Source: Allobosea sp. Tri-44
Lineage (GTDB): Bacteria; Pseudomonadota; Alphaproteobacteria; Rhizobiales; Beijerinckiaceae
NCBI RefSeq assembly: GCF_004123845.1
Contig: NZ_NBDP01000042.1
Span: forward strand, 186,001 to 250,000
Direction of reading: 5' to 3'
Length of the DNA stretch: 64,000 bases
Every line of letters begins with the position of its first letter. Position 1 is the stretch's first letter. This document shows positions 40,681 through 50,840 of the stretch, piece after piece. The translations under genes and the position numbers were made by a program. The notes under the pieces are model-generated. The model did not search any database. It was not told the origin of the DNA and saw only the letters and a list, made by a program, of their open reading frames with translations.

Positions 40681-41004
40681 TCAGTTCAGGATACAGAAAC
40701 CGCCGACGACCACTTGCGAGCGGCACCAGACACGCGCTTCCACGGACTGCGTGCCGCGAAGATCAGCCGTCTCGACCGCGGCGGTGGCAGCTGGCGTCGC
40801 GATGCGGAGAGGCTGGCTTGCTGAGGCGTTCTGTGTCTGGCGGCTGCGCAGCGTCGGCGTGACCACGACATGAGAGCCGTCACGCTGGCCCTGGCCGGCA
40901 TGGGTGGTGGACGAGCGGCCGCCACCGAAGCGGAACTTGGCGGCTTCGGCGCTCGCCGGCAGCAGGGCGACAGCGAGGGCGGCGACGGCGAGACGACGGA
41001 TCAT
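40681..41004 (-). CDS. Small secreted protein of unknown function
   Basis: 107 aa from the ATG at 41004. IRRLAVAALAVALLPASAEAA is a clear signal peptide. The mature part is short and Gly/Ser/Thr-rich with two cysteines near the end (RVWCRSQ and GGFCILN), which could form a disulfide. I recognise no family. It lies just after the AraC gene on the opposite strand and 82 bases before the end of the TetR gene. An in-frame ATG at 41016 is also possible. Confidence 0.6.
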   Translation of the reverse strand: MIRRLAVAALAVALLPASAEAAKFRFGGGRSSTTHAGQGQRDGSHVVVTPTLRSRQTQNASASQPLRIATPAATAAVETADLRGTQSVEARVWCRSQVVVGGFCILN

Positions 41005-41086
41005 GCCAGGCTCCATTGCGCGGCATGATTGTGCCCGACCGGGCCCGGACTGCCCAGCAAAGCCTCGGATCAGGCTGAGCAAGGCG

Positions 41087-41728
41087 TTAAACCGATAGCG
41101 TGGGCTGTGCGACCTTCATGCCCGGGGCTCTGGTCAACCCGTCCCAGGCCAACATCGCCCCTTGCGCCACGGCTTCGAGATCGGCGCGGGCCGCCCCGTC
41201 ACGCGCGCGGATCGACATGCCCTGTTGCACCGTGATGTAGAAGGACGCGATCGCTGAGACGTCGCACGACGCGGGAAGCGCGCCTTTCGCAGCCTCGGCC
41301 CGCAACCGGGTCTCCAGCAGCCCTTGCATCTCAGCGCGGGCGTCGCGCAGTTCGCAGGCGGCCTCCTCGCTCACTCCGGCTGCCTGGATGACGGAGAGCA
41401 CGACCATGCAGCCTGCCGGTTTGCCGGGGCGGGTGAAGAGCCTGGCCGACCCCATCAGATAGGTCTCGATCGCCGTGCGCGCGTCCGGAGCAGCAGCGAG
41501 CGCGGCGCCGAAGCCGCCGCCTTCGTAGTCGTCGTAGAGCGCCATCGTCTCGCGATAGAGCGCCTCCTTGCTGCTGAAGCAGGCGTAGAGGCTGGGCGCG
41601 TTGATGCCCATCGCCGCGGTGAGCTCGCTCATCGAGGTGCCCTGATAGCCCTTCTCCCAGAACAGCAGCATTGCCCGGTGGAGGGCTTCTCCCCGGTCGA
41701 AGGCACGTGGGCGGCCTCGTTCGGCCAT
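41087..41728 (-). CDS. TetR-family transcriptional regulator
   Basis: 213 aa. RGRPRAFDRGEALHRAMLLFW and the helix-turn-helix TSMSELTAAMGINAPSLYACF are typical TetR, followed by KEALYRETM and a ligand domain. The ATG at 41728 is chosen since AAAGGTGA lies at normal spacing; a GTG at 41737 would sit on that site. It is divergent from the SDR gene at 41830 and probably represses it and itself through the palindromes in between. Confidence 0.9.
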   Translation of the reverse strand: MAERGRPRAFDRGEALHRAMLLFWEKGYQGTSMSELTAAMGINAPSLYACFSSKEALYRETMALYDDYEGGGFGAALAAAPDARTAIETYLMGSARLFTRPGKPAGCMVVLSVIQAAGVSEEAACELRDARAEMQGLLETRLRAEAAKGALPASCDVSAIASFYITVQQGMSIRARDGAARADLEAVAQGAMLAWDGLTRAPGMKVAQPTLSV

Positions 41729-41744
41729 GGCTGTCACCTTTCTG

Positions 41745-41818
41745 TATCGACCGATAAATAAATCTCTTGACGTCCTGGGGCAAGCGCATCATCTGTATTT
41801 GTATCAATCACTACAGAT
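41745..41818. promoter_or_regulatory. Candidate operators between TetR and SDR genes
   Basis: Two palindromic signals lie in the 101-base divergent spacer: TATCG-AC-CGATA (41745-41756) near the tetR start and ATCTGTA...TACAGAT (41791-41797 and 41812-41818) before the SDR gene. A TTGACG at 41767 could be a -35. Binding by the adjacent TetR protein is inferred. Confidence 0.4.
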
Positions 41819-41829
41819 ATGGGTGATCC

Positions 41830-42570
41830 ATGACGACATTGGCAGGCAAGAAGGCCCTGGTGACCGGCGGAAGCCGCGGCATCGGCGCGGCGACGGCGCT
41901 CAGACTGGCGCAGGACGGAGCGGATGTGGCGCTGACCTATGAGCACGCCCGCGACAAGGCCGAGGCGGTGGCCGCGCAGATCCGGGCGCTCGGCCGCAAG
42001 GCGGTGGTGCTGCAGGCCGATAGTGCCGATCCGGCAGCGCTGACGGGCGCGGTCGACAAGGCGGCGGCCGAGTTCGGCGGGCTCGACATCCTCGTCAACA
42101 ATGCCGGCATCTGGCATTATGGCGAGGTCGGCAGCTGGGATCTCAAGGAGATCGACGCGATCATCGCTATCAATGTCCGGGCGGTGATCGTCGCCTCGCA
42201 GGCTGCCGCGAAGCACCTGCCCGATGGCGGGCGGATCATCACCACCGGCTCATGCCTGGCCGAGCGCGTGATGGAGCCGGGGATCGCGCTCTATGCGATG
42301 AGCAAGGCGGCGCTGATCGGCTTCACCAAGGGCCTCGCCCGCGATCTCGGGCCGCGCGGCATCACCGTCAACATCGTCCATCCCGGCCCGACCGATACCG
42401 ACATGAACCCCGCCGATGGCGAGCATGCCGAGGGCCAGCGCGCCAAGATGGCGATCCCGCGCTATGGCAAGGCGGAAGACATCGCCGGCCTCGTCGCCTA
42501 TCTGGCGAGCGAGGAAGGGCGCTTCATCACCGGTACCGGGATCGCCATCGATGGCGGGGTGAACACCTGA
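41830..42570 (+). CDS. Short-chain dehydrogenase/reductase (FabG-like)
   Basis: 246 aa classical SDR. The cofactor loop is VTGGSRGIGAA, NNAG is in LVNNAGIWHYG, Ser is in TTGSCLAERV and the active Tyr-Lys in LYAMSKAAL, followed by the C-terminal ITGTGIAIDGGVNT. All catalytic residues are present, so it should reduce a carbonyl or oxidise an alcohol with NADP(H). Divergence from the TetR gene suggests induction by a xenobiotic-like signal. A role in fatty-acid synthesis is less likely in this context. Confidence 0.93.
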   Translation: MTTLAGKKALVTGGSRGIGAATALRLAQDGADVALTYEHARDKAEAVAAQIRALGRKAVVLQADSADPAALTGAVDKAAAEFGGLDILVNNAGIWHYGEVGSWDLKEIDAIIAINVRAVIVASQAAAKHLPDGGRIITTGSCLAERVMEPGIALYAMSKAALIGFTKGLARDLGPRGITVNIVHPGPTDTDMNPADGEHAEGQRAKMAIPRYGKAEDIAGLVAYLASEEGRFITGTGIAIDGGVNT

Positions 42571-42582
42571 GCGCTACGGCGC

Positions 42583-43386
42583 TCAATGCCCGGGCAGCAC
42601 GATGATCGTCGGCTTGGCCGGCAGTGCGGCCTTTGACAGCACGATCTCCGGCCGGTCGCGCCGCTCGACCGGCCAAAGATCTTGAGAGCGGCTGAGGAAG
42701 CGGTTGAGCGTGCCGCCGCCGAAGAAGTGCATGGGGATCATCACCCTGGCCTGCAGGGATTTCAGCACCTCCAGCATGCCTTCCTGGTCGAGCGTGTAGC
42801 TGCCGTCGACCGGGAAGAGCACGATGTCGACCCGCCCGAGCGCGCGCAGATGGCCGGGTTCGAGCGGGTGATGGAGATGGCCGAGATGGGCGATGCAGAG
42901 CTCGCCGACCTCGAAGACGAACATCGAGTTGCCGTCGAAATCGGTGCCGCCGGAATAGGTGCGGATATTGGTCGGGACATTGCGCACGCGCATGTCTCCG
43001 AACGTGAGGTCATGGGCGGCGGGGCCCTTGCCGGATGGGTCCCAGCCCGGCAGCACCTGCTTGATGGCGGGATCGGGCGCGCGCGAATAATGCGTCGAAT
43101 GCGCCTTGTTCATCGTCGCGATGTCCGGCGTCACCGGCGGGCGGACATAGTCGTTGTAGTCGGTCGCGACCTTCACCCCGCCCGGCGTCTCGATCAGGAA
43201 GGTGGCGTGGCCGATGAAGGTCAGCCGCACCTCGTCCTTCGCGAGGTTCACGCGCTGGATCGGCAGACGGTAGCTCGCCATTTCCGGCCGGCAGCCGGGC
43301 TCGTTCGCCTGGGCGAGGACTGATGGCGCGAATGCGGGCGCCAGCAGCAGTGCCAGCCCCATCGCGGCTCGGGACAGAAAGCGCAT
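42583..43386 (-). CDS. Exported MBL-fold (UlaG-like) metallo-hydrolase with degenerate metal motif
   Basis: 267 aa from the ATG at 43386, with a signal peptide ending at SVLAQA. EVRLTFIGHATFLIETPGGVKVATDY is the UlaG/RomA-like beginning. Where the family has HxHxDH this protein reads KAHSTHYS, so the usual di-metal set is altered. Later residues (CIAHLGHLHHPL and FPVDGSYTL) are retained. It may be a hydrolase with changed metal binding or a non-catalytic relative. It is single and divergent from ettA. Confidence 0.8.
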   Translation of the reverse strand: MRFLSRAAMGLALLLAPAFAPSVLAQANEPGCRPEMASYRLPIQRVNLAKDEVRLTFIGHATFLIETPGGVKVATDYNDYVRPPVTPDIATMNKAHSTHYSRAPDPAIKQVLPGWDPSGKGPAAHDLTFGDMRVRNVPTNIRTYSGGTDFDGNSMFVFEVGELCIAHLGHLHHPLEPGHLRALGRVDIVLFPVDGSYTLDQEGMLEVLKSLQARVMIPMHFFGGGTLNRFLSRSQDLWPVERRDRPEIVLSKAALPAKPTIIVLPGH

Positions 43387-43579
43387 CGTTCCACTCCGCC
43401 CATTCGTCTGCCGCAGGCTGAGGCAAAAAGCCTGCCCATGAAAGACCGGATATGCAGGGCTGGCGGAGTTGTGAGCGTCGGTCGGTTCTGAAGGTTGCGG
43501 CTCGGCATCCGCCTCGCTACATACGCGCCAGATTTCCCCATAGCCCGAACGCCAGCCGCAAGCGGAGCCCGCACGCCCC

Positions 43580-45232
<1,653 letters not shown>

Positions 45233-45256
45233 GCGGTTGGTTTAGGATTCAAAAGG

Positions 45257-45289
45257 GCCCGCGCTCCGGAAACGGCGCGCGGGCTTTTT
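45257..45289 (+). terminator. Terminator of ettA
   Basis: GCCCGCGC and GCGCGGGC form a perfect 8-bp stem with a 12-base loop, followed by five T residues, 25 bases after the ettA stop. It can also serve the convergent SDR gene that ends at 45301. Confidence 0.88.
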
Positions 45290-45300
45290 CTTGCCTCGCT

Positions 45301-46263
45301 TTATGCAACGCTCGCCAAGTCTGTGGCGGCCGGCCAGCTCACGCCGGTGAGTTCTTCCGAGACGCGCCAGAGGCGGGCGGCGACGGCGGTGTCCTGTGCT
45401 TCATTACCGATCCTCGCCTCGCCGACCGGACCTTTCAGCTCGAACATGTTCTGCGGCCCGTAATAGCCGGCCGGCTTCGCATCGGGCGCGGTCGCGGCGA
45501 ACAGGGTGGGCAGCGCGCCTGCCGCGGCCGATTGCGACATGAACGGCGCGAGCAGCGCCGAGAAGCGTTCCGCTATGCCGGGTTTGCCGCCGCGCCCGAG
45601 CCGCGGACCGCTCGTCTGCAGGTCGGTGATGGCGTAGCCGGGGTGGGCGGCGTTGCTCATCAGGCCCCAGCCGAGGGCGTCGCTCTTCCGCTGCAATTCG
45701 AAGGCGAACAGGATCATGGCGAGCTTGGACTGGGCATAGGCGCGCCAGGGCTTGTAGCTGTTTCGCCATTGCAGATCGTCGAAATGGATCGCGGCCAGCA
45801 GCCGGTGCGCGCCGCTGCTGAGATTGACGACGCGGCTCCGGTCGCCCTTGCGCAGCAACGGCAGCAGCCGTGCAGTCAGCGCGAAATGGCCGAGATAGTT
45901 GGTGCCGAACTGCAGTTCGAAGCCGTCGCGGGTCTCGTGCCGGGTCGGCGGCGTCATCACCCCGGCATTGTTGATGAGGAGGTCGATCGCGTCCCAGCTG
46001 TCGGCGAGCCTGTTGGTGAAGGCTTCGACCGCGCCGAGATCGGCAAGATCGAGGTCGTCATAAGAGATCGTGGCGTCCGGCACGGCGGCGCGGATGCGCG
46101 TCAGCGCGTCCGTGCCCTTGGCGGGATTGCGTCCGGTCAGCAGCACTCTGGCGCCGGCTGCCGCGAGCGCCAGGGCGGTCTCGTAGCCGAGGCCGCCGGT
46201 CGCGCCGGTGATGACGACGCGCCGGCCTTGCTGGGACGGAATATCTTTCGCGGTCCAGCTCAC
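45301..46263 (-). CDS. Short-chain dehydrogenase (retinol dehydrogenase/WWOX-like SDR)
   Basis: 320 aa from a GTG at 46263, which overlaps the stop of the preceding SDR gene (GTGA). VVITGATGGLGYETALALAAAG is the cofactor loop; NNAGVMTPP, VVNLSSGAHR (active Ser) and AYAQSKLAMILF (YxxxK) follow. The long C-terminal part with AHPGYAITDLQ is typical of this SDR subgroup. It is the second gene of the TetR-controlled pair. The substrate is unknown. The longer frame upstream overlaps the partner gene and lacks a start signal. Confidence 0.9.
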   Translation of the reverse strand: MSWTAKDIPSQQGRRVVITGATGGLGYETALALAAAGARVLLTGRNPAKGTDALTRIRAAVPDATISYDDLDLADLGAVEAFTNRLADSWDAIDLLINNAGVMTPPTRHETRDGFELQFGTNYLGHFALTARLLPLLRKGDRSRVVNLSSGAHRLLAAIHFDDLQWRNSYKPWRAYAQSKLAMILFAFELQRKSDALGWGLMSNAAHPGYAITDLQTSGPRLGRGGKPGIAERFSALLAPFMSQSAAAGALPTLFAATAPDAKPAGYYGPQNMFELKGPVGEARIGNEAQDTAVAARLWRVSEELTGVSWPAATDLASVA

Positions 46264-47141
46264 GGCCGGGCCTCCCCGCCGAGCAGCTTCTGCAGGGCCG
46301 CGAGGTCGGTGCCGGCGAAATCCGAGGAGCGGCTGACATCCGCCCATTCAGCCGCCTGCTTCTGCCGCTCGGCCTCGGCCTGGGCGAGGACGAAGAGCGC
46401 GTCGCTGCCGAGGACGAGATGGGCCGGCAGGGTCTCGCGCCGGCTGAGGTCGAGGATGATCTGGGCGATCCGTTCGGGATCGCCGATCTCGTTGCCGACA
46501 TAGGCCTTCAGCAGATCGAGCACGGCGCCGACGCTGGGCTGGTAGTCCGGCATCACGGCTGGCGCATTGCCGCGGGCGATCTCACCCCAGCCGGTGCGCA
46601 TGCCGCCGGGTTCGACCGAGACGATGCTGATGCCGAGCGGGGCGACCTCCTTGGCGATGACCTCGGTAAAGCCGCCGACCGCCCATTTCGCCGATTGATA
46701 GGCGCTGAGGCCCGGCGTGCCGGTGCGCCCGCCGACCGAGGAGATGTTGAAGATCTGGCCGGCGCGCTGGGCCCGCAGCACCGGCAGCGCGGCGCGGGTG
46801 AGGTTCACGACGCCGTAGAAATTGGTCTCGATCTGGGCGCGGAAGCTCTCGTCGCTGGTCTGTTCGAAGGCGACGGCGTGGCCGTAGCCGGCATTGTTCA
46901 CGAGCACGTCGAGCCGGCCGAAGGTGTCGAGCGTGAAGGCCACGGCCGCGTTCGCGGCCGCCATATCGGTGACATCGAGCGTGAAGGAGAGCAGCGTGTC
47001 GGGGTATCGGGCCTCGAGATCGGCGAGGCGGCCGGGATCGCGCGCGGTCGCGACGACATTGTCGCCGGCGGAGAGTGCCGCCTCGGCGATGGCGCGGCCC
47101 AGGCCGCGGGAGGCGCCGGTGATCAGCCAGGTCTTGGTCAT
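46260..47141 (-). CDS. Short-chain dehydrogenase/reductase
   Basis: 293 aa from the ATG at 47141 (GAGAGGA upstream). WLITGASRGLGRAIAEAAL is the cofactor loop, NNAGYGHAVAFEQTSDES the following conserved region, NISSVGGRTGTPG has the active Ser and AYQSAKWAVGGFTE the YxxxK. The C-terminal tail contains LVLGSDALFVLA, usual for the DltE/YdfG-like group. The first gene of a two-gene operon under the operator at 47162-47179, coupled to the second SDR by a four-base overlap. Confidence 0.92.
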   Translation of the reverse strand: MTKTWLITGASRGLGRAIAEAALSAGDNVVATARDPGRLADLEARYPDTLLSFTLDVTDMAAANAAVAFTLDTFGRLDVLVNNAGYGHAVAFEQTSDESFRAQIETNFYGVVNLTRAALPVLRAQRAGQIFNISSVGGRTGTPGLSAYQSAKWAVGGFTEVIAKEVAPLGISIVSVEPGGMRTGWGEIARGNAPAVMPDYQPSVGAVLDLLKAYVGNEIGDPERIAQIILDLSRRETLPAHLVLGSDALFVLAQAEAERQKQAAEWADVSRSSDFAGTDLAALQKLLGGEARP

Positions 47142-47161
47142 GAGATGTCCTCTCGACATTG

Positions 47162-47179
47162 TGAGTGAGTACTTGCTCA
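47162..47179. promoter_or_regulatory. TetR operator, copy before the SDR operon
   Basis: TGAGTGAGTACTTGCTCA is an imperfect palindrome around AGTACT. The same 18-bp sequence differing at two positions occurs before the tetR gene at 47813-47830. It lies 21-38 bases before the SDR start codon, placed to block transcription. Confidence 0.75.
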
Positions 47180-47224
47180 TTTAAATCAGTCAGATGGGCC
47201 CAAGCGGTCCGTCCTCGGTAAATG

Positions 47225-47794
47225 TCAGGCGGAAATGCCGTCCCAGAAGACGGCGAAACCGGTCTTTCTGTAGTGCTCGTGCCGGGTCGGCTCCTGCGCG
47301 ATCAGGTCGAGCGTCATGGTGCCCATGGCATCCAGAACCGCGCCGATGAAGCTCTGCGGCTGATTCTTGAGCACGCCGTCCCGGTGGCCCTGCTCGAACA
47401 TGGCGCTGATCTCGGCGAAAGCCGTGGCGGCCTTGCCGCGGGTTTCCGGGGTTATCCGGTCGGAGACGGCGAGCTGCCGCAGGGCCTTGCGCTTGGCGGG
47501 GAACTTCGCGCCCCAGTCGATGAAGCCGTTCCAGAAGTGCTCGAAACGGTCGCGCACGCTGCCATTGGCCGGGTAGGAGGGCACGGTGAGCTTGGCGAAG
47601 TCGGTCTTCAGCTCGAGGTAGAGCTGGTTGAGCAACTCGTCCTTGTTGGCGAAATAGGTGAAGAGCGTGCCTTCGGCGAGGCCGGCCTCCCTGGCGATCT
47701 TCGCGGTCGGCGCGCCAGTCCCGAGCTCCGCCACAAGCTTGCAGGCGGCGGCCAGGATCGCTTCGCGCTTCGCTTCGCTGAGGGGACGGGCCAC
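47225..47794 (-). CDS. TetR-family transcriptional regulator of the SDR pair
   Basis: 189 aa from a GTG at 47794. LSEAKREAILAAACKLVAELG and the helix-turn-helix APTAKIAREAGLAEGTLFTYF with KDELLNQLY are canonical. The ligand-binding C-terminal domain is of ordinary length. The gene lies upstream of the SDR operon on the same strand. Identical-type operators before itself and before the operon show it very probably represses both. Inducer unknown. Confidence 0.92.
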   Translation of the reverse strand: MARPLSEAKREAILAAACKLVAELGTGAPTAKIAREAGLAEGTLFTYFANKDELLNQLYLELKTDFAKLTVPSYPANGSVRDRFEHFWNGFIDWGAKFPAKRKALRQLAVSDRITPETRGKAATAFAEISAMFEQGHRDGVLKNQPQSFIGAVLDAMGTMTLDLIAQEPTRHEHYRKTGFAVFWDGISA

Positions 47795-47812
47795 GATCTG
47801 TTCGAACCGGAA

Positions 47813-47830
47813 TGAGTGAGTGATTGCTCA
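47813..47830. promoter_or_regulatory. TetR operator, copy before tetR
   Basis: TGAGTGAGTGATTGCTCA matches the SDR-operon site at 47162-47179 in 16 of 18 positions. The flanking CATTTA is also shared. It lies 19-36 bases before the tetR start, so autoregulation is likely. Confidence 0.75.
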
Positions 47831-47882
47831 TTTATCTGGATGCGACAGCCAGCGGAGTCAAGGCCGCCGACGTTCGATTTTT

Positions 47883-48788
47883 TCAGAGCGAGCGTCCGAC
47901 CCGCTCGATCGTCGCCAGGAACCAGGACAGGGCCGGGTCGCTTGTGGCGCGGCGGCTATGCAGCAGGTCGATCGCGAAGGGCGGGGCGTCATAGGGCAGG
48001 GGAATGAGCGCGACGCCCGCGATCGCAGCAAAGCGCCCGGCGATGCGCCTTGCCATGGTCGCGACGAGATCGGTGCTGGCCACGGCGAAGGGCACGGCCA
48101 CGACATGGGCGAGCGTGACCGCGACCCGGCGCCTGCGGCCCTCCATGGCGAGGATGGCGTCGACGACGCCGGGCGAGCCGTCGCCGCCGGCGGCGGAGAA
48201 CAACGCATGCGGCAGCCGGAGATAGTCGTCGGGCGTGAGCGGTGCGGCGTACGCCTTGTCGCGAATGCAGACGAAATCCTCCTCGAACAGCCTGTGCCTG
48301 ACGATGCGTGCGGAGTGCGGCAGATGGCCGCCGATCAGCGCATCGACATCGCCGCGTTCGAGGGCGGCGAGGCTGGCTGCGGCATCGCCGATCGGCCTGA
48401 CGATGAGGTCGATGCCGGGCGCCTCCTGCCGCAGCAGGGCGACCAGCGCCGGCACGACGACGAGGTCGCCATAGTCGGTCACGGCGATGGTCATGCGGCG
48501 GCGCGCCGTCGCCGGCTCGAAACCCGCATCCGGCGCGAGCGTCTCCCTGATCCGGGTGAGCGCCTCGCCGATCGGCCGGGCCAGCACCAGGGCCCTAGCG
48601 GTCGGCTGCATCCCCGCGGCCGTGCGGATGAAGAGCTCGTCGCCGAACAGGGCGCGCAGGCGCGTCAGCGCGCTGCTCATGGAAGGCTGCGCCAAGCCGA
48701 TGCGCCGGCCGGCACGGGTGACGTTGCGCTCCTCCAGCAGCGCTTCGAAGGCGACGAGGAGGTTGAGATCGACGGCAGCCAAATTCAT
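47883..48788 (-). CDS. LysR-family transcriptional regulator
   Basis: 301 aa. DLNLLVAFEALLEERNVTRAG with AQPSMSSALTRLR is the NodD/LinR/SyrM-like winged helix-turn-helix, followed by LFGDELFIR and a type 2 effector domain (about 95-300). It is divergent from the BASS-like transporter gene with a 90-base spacer. That spacer holds a direct repeat ATAGTA-CCG-ATAGTA (48796-48810), a possible binding site. It likely activates the transporter and DUF2891 genes. The long minus-strand frame upstream is an antisense extension. Confidence 0.92.
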   Translation of the reverse strand: MNLAAVDLNLLVAFEALLEERNVTRAGRRIGLAQPSMSSALTRLRALFGDELFIRTAAGMQPTARALVLARPIGEALTRIRETLAPDAGFEPATARRRMTIAVTDYGDLVVVPALVALLRQEAPGIDLIVRPIGDAAASLAALERGDVDALIGGHLPHSARIVRHRLFEEDFVCIRDKAYAAPLTPDDYLRLPHALFSAAGGDGSPGVVDAILAMEGRRRRVAVTLAHVVAVPFAVASTDLVATMARRIAGRFAAIAGVALIPLPYDAPPFAIDLLHSRRATSDPALSWFLATIERVGRSL

Positions 48789-48878
48789 CTGGACAATAGT
48801 ACCGATAGTAAAAATCGATTTCCACAATGGCATGCGAGCTGCTGAAAGAGGCGTGCTTGAAACGACCGGACGAGGCGC

Positions 48879-49802
48879 ATGCGAGCATCCCTGTCGCGCC
48901 TCGTGCCGCGCGGGCCGACGATCCTGGCGCTCGGCGTCCTCGTCGGCCTGGCCTTTCCGGCGCTGGCCGAACTGGTCCGGCCGTCGATGCCGGTCATGAT
49001 CTTCATCATCGTGCTCGGCACGCTGCTGCGGACCGACGGAAAGGCTGTCATCGCTGTGCTCGGCCGGCCCGCGCTCTCGCTGCTGCTTCCCGTCATCGTC
49101 ATGGTCGCGTGCCCGGTCCTGATCGGCCTGATCGCCCATCGTCTCGGCCTCGGCGCCGAGCTCGCGCTCGCCCTCGTGCTGGCGACCGCCGCTCCGCCAT
49201 CGAGCGGCACGGCGGCAGTGGCGCGGATGCTTGGGCTCGACGGTACGGTTCCGCTTGCCGTGACGCTGCTGTGCATGGCGCTCGCGCCGATCACCGTGCC
49301 GCTCCTGGCCGACTGGTTCGGCGGGATCGGACTCAACGCCGTCGACCTCGCCTTGCGCCTGGCTTTGCTGGTCGGCGGCGCCGAGGGCGTCGCCTTGCTG
49401 CTGCGGCGCTTTGCGGGATCGCAACTGCACAGTCATGGCGAAGCAGTCGACAGGATCGTGGTCGCAGCGCTGCTCGTCTTCGTCGTCGCCACCATGGCGG
49501 GCGTGCGCGCGCAGATCGAGGCGGATTGGCAAAGCGCGCTGCTCTGCCTCGTGCTCGCCTTTGCCTGCAATATCGGCCTGCAGGGTGCCGGCGCCTTCCT
49601 GTTGCCCGGCGCGCTCGCCGAGCGACTGACCGTCGGCCTCATCCTCGGCAACCGTAATGTCGGGCTGGTCTGGTCGGCGCTCGGCGCCGCGGCCTCGCCA
49701 CGCATGGCGCTGTTCTTCGCGGCGACGCAGTTGCCGATCTATCTCACCCCGCGCCTGATCGACATGATCATCAGCTACGCCAGAGCAAGGAAGCCATCAT
49801 GA
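48879..49802 (+). CDS. Bile-acid:sodium-symporter-like (BASS) membrane transporter
   Basis: 307 aa with about ten hydrophobic helices. ILALGVLVGLAFPALAELV begins the protein; LVLATAAPPSSGTAAVARMLG and TVGLILGNRNVGLVWSALG lie at the two discontinuous-helix positions typical of BASS proteins. It may move an organic acid or a pantothenate-like solute with sodium. The divergent LysR gene and overlapping DUF2891 gene (ATGA) suggest a small catabolic or uptake unit. The family call is moderate: the sequence is divergent from well-studied members. Confidence 0.72.
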   Translation: MRASLSRLVPRGPTILALGVLVGLAFPALAELVRPSMPVMIFIIVLGTLLRTDGKAVIAVLGRPALSLLLPVIVMVACPVLIGLIAHRLGLGAELALALVLATAAPPSSGTAAVARMLGLDGTVPLAVTLLCMALAPITVPLLADWFGGIGLNAVDLALRLALLVGGAEGVALLLRRFAGSQLHSHGEAVDRIVVAALLVFVVATMAGVRAQIEADWQSALLCLVLAFACNIGLQGAGAFLLPGALAERLTVGLILGNRNVGLVWSALGAAASPRMALFFAATQLPIYLTPRLIDMIISYARARKPS

Positions 49803-50812
49803 CCGCCGCCCGTTTGACGGAAGAGCTCGCGCTCCGTTTCGCCCGCATCGCGCTCGGGCATGTCGGGCGCGAATACCCCAACAAGCCGGATCATACGCTG
49901 GCGGGACCGCAGGACGCGCTGACCCCGCGCGAGCTGCACCCGATCTTCTATGGCAGCTATGACTGGCACTCCTGCGTGCACAGCTACTGGATGCTGGCGC
50001 GGCTATTGCGGCGCTACCCCGGCTTTGAGGCGGCTGCCGATATCCGCGCGCTGTTCGACGCGCAGCTCACGCCGGAGAAGGTCGCGGTCGAATGCGCCTA
50101 TCTCGCCGCTCCGACCGCGCGCGGCTTCAAGCGCCCCTATGGCTGGGGCTGGCTCTTGAAGCTGGCGGCGGAACTGAGTCTGCTCGACGACAAAAGCTGG
50201 TCGCAGAACTGCGCACCGCTGGCCGAGGTCTTCGCACAGCGCTTCCGCGACTTCCTGCCGCTCGCGACCTATCCGGTGCGGGTCGGGACGCATTTCAACA
50301 CCGCTTTCGGCCTGCGGATGGCGGCGGATTATGCGACCGTGACAGCGGATGGCGACTTCGCGACATTGCTGCGCGACACGGCCCTGCGCTGGTATGGCGA
50401 CGATACCGATTGCCCGGCCTGGGGTGAGCCGAGCGGCGACGATTTCCAGTCCTCGGCCCTGATCGAGGCCGAATGCATGCGCCGCCTGCTCGCAGCCGAT
50501 GCGTTCCTGTCCTGGTTCGACCGTTTCCTGCCGAGACTCGCGCGCCGGGAGCCGGCGACGCTGTTCCGGCCCGCGACCGTCTCCGACCGCAGCGACGGCA
50601 AGATCGCGCATCTCGACGGGCTGAACCTCAGCCGCGCCTGGTGCTGGCGGGCGCTGGCGGGCGCGCTGCCGGAGGGCGATGCTCGCCGCGAGGTCGCGAA
50701 GACGGCTGCGGCAGAGCATCTCGCCGCGGGAATTCCGCATATCGCCGGCGACTATATGGGCGAGCACTGGCTCGCCAGCTTCGCCGTTCTCGCTCTGGAA
50801 GAGGAGCCCTGA
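49799..50812 (+). CDS. DUF2891-family protein
   Basis: 337 aa, cytoplasmic. REYPNKPDHTLAGPQDALTPRELHPIFYGSYDWHSCVHSYW, read in family-sized pieces, is the DUF2891 hallmark (HPIFYGSYDWHSCVH). Later blocks are RPYGWGW, HFNTAFGL, WGEPSGDDFQSSALIEA and DYMGEHWLASFA. The fold is predicted to be an alpha-alpha toroid as in glycoside hydrolases, and the conserved His, Asp and Glu could be catalytic, but no activity is known to me. It overlaps the BASS-like gene by four bases, so the two probably act together. Confidence 0.9.
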   Translation: MTAARLTEELALRFARIALGHVGREYPNKPDHTLAGPQDALTPRELHPIFYGSYDWHSCVHSYWMLARLLRRYPGFEAAADIRALFDAQLTPEKVAVECAYLAAPTARGFKRPYGWGWLLKLAAELSLLDDKSWSQNCAPLAEVFAQRFRDFLPLATYPVRVGTHFNTAFGLRMAADYATVTADGDFATLLRDTALRWYGDDTDCPAWGEPSGDDFQSSALIEAECMRRLLAADAFLSWFDRFLPRLARREPATLFRPATVSDRSDGKIAHLDGLNLSRAWCWRALAGALPEGDARREVAKTAAAEHLAAGIPHIAGDYMGEHWLASFAVLALEEEP

Positions 50813-50840
50813 GCGCAAGGGCTCCGAGAATGGCGGGGCC

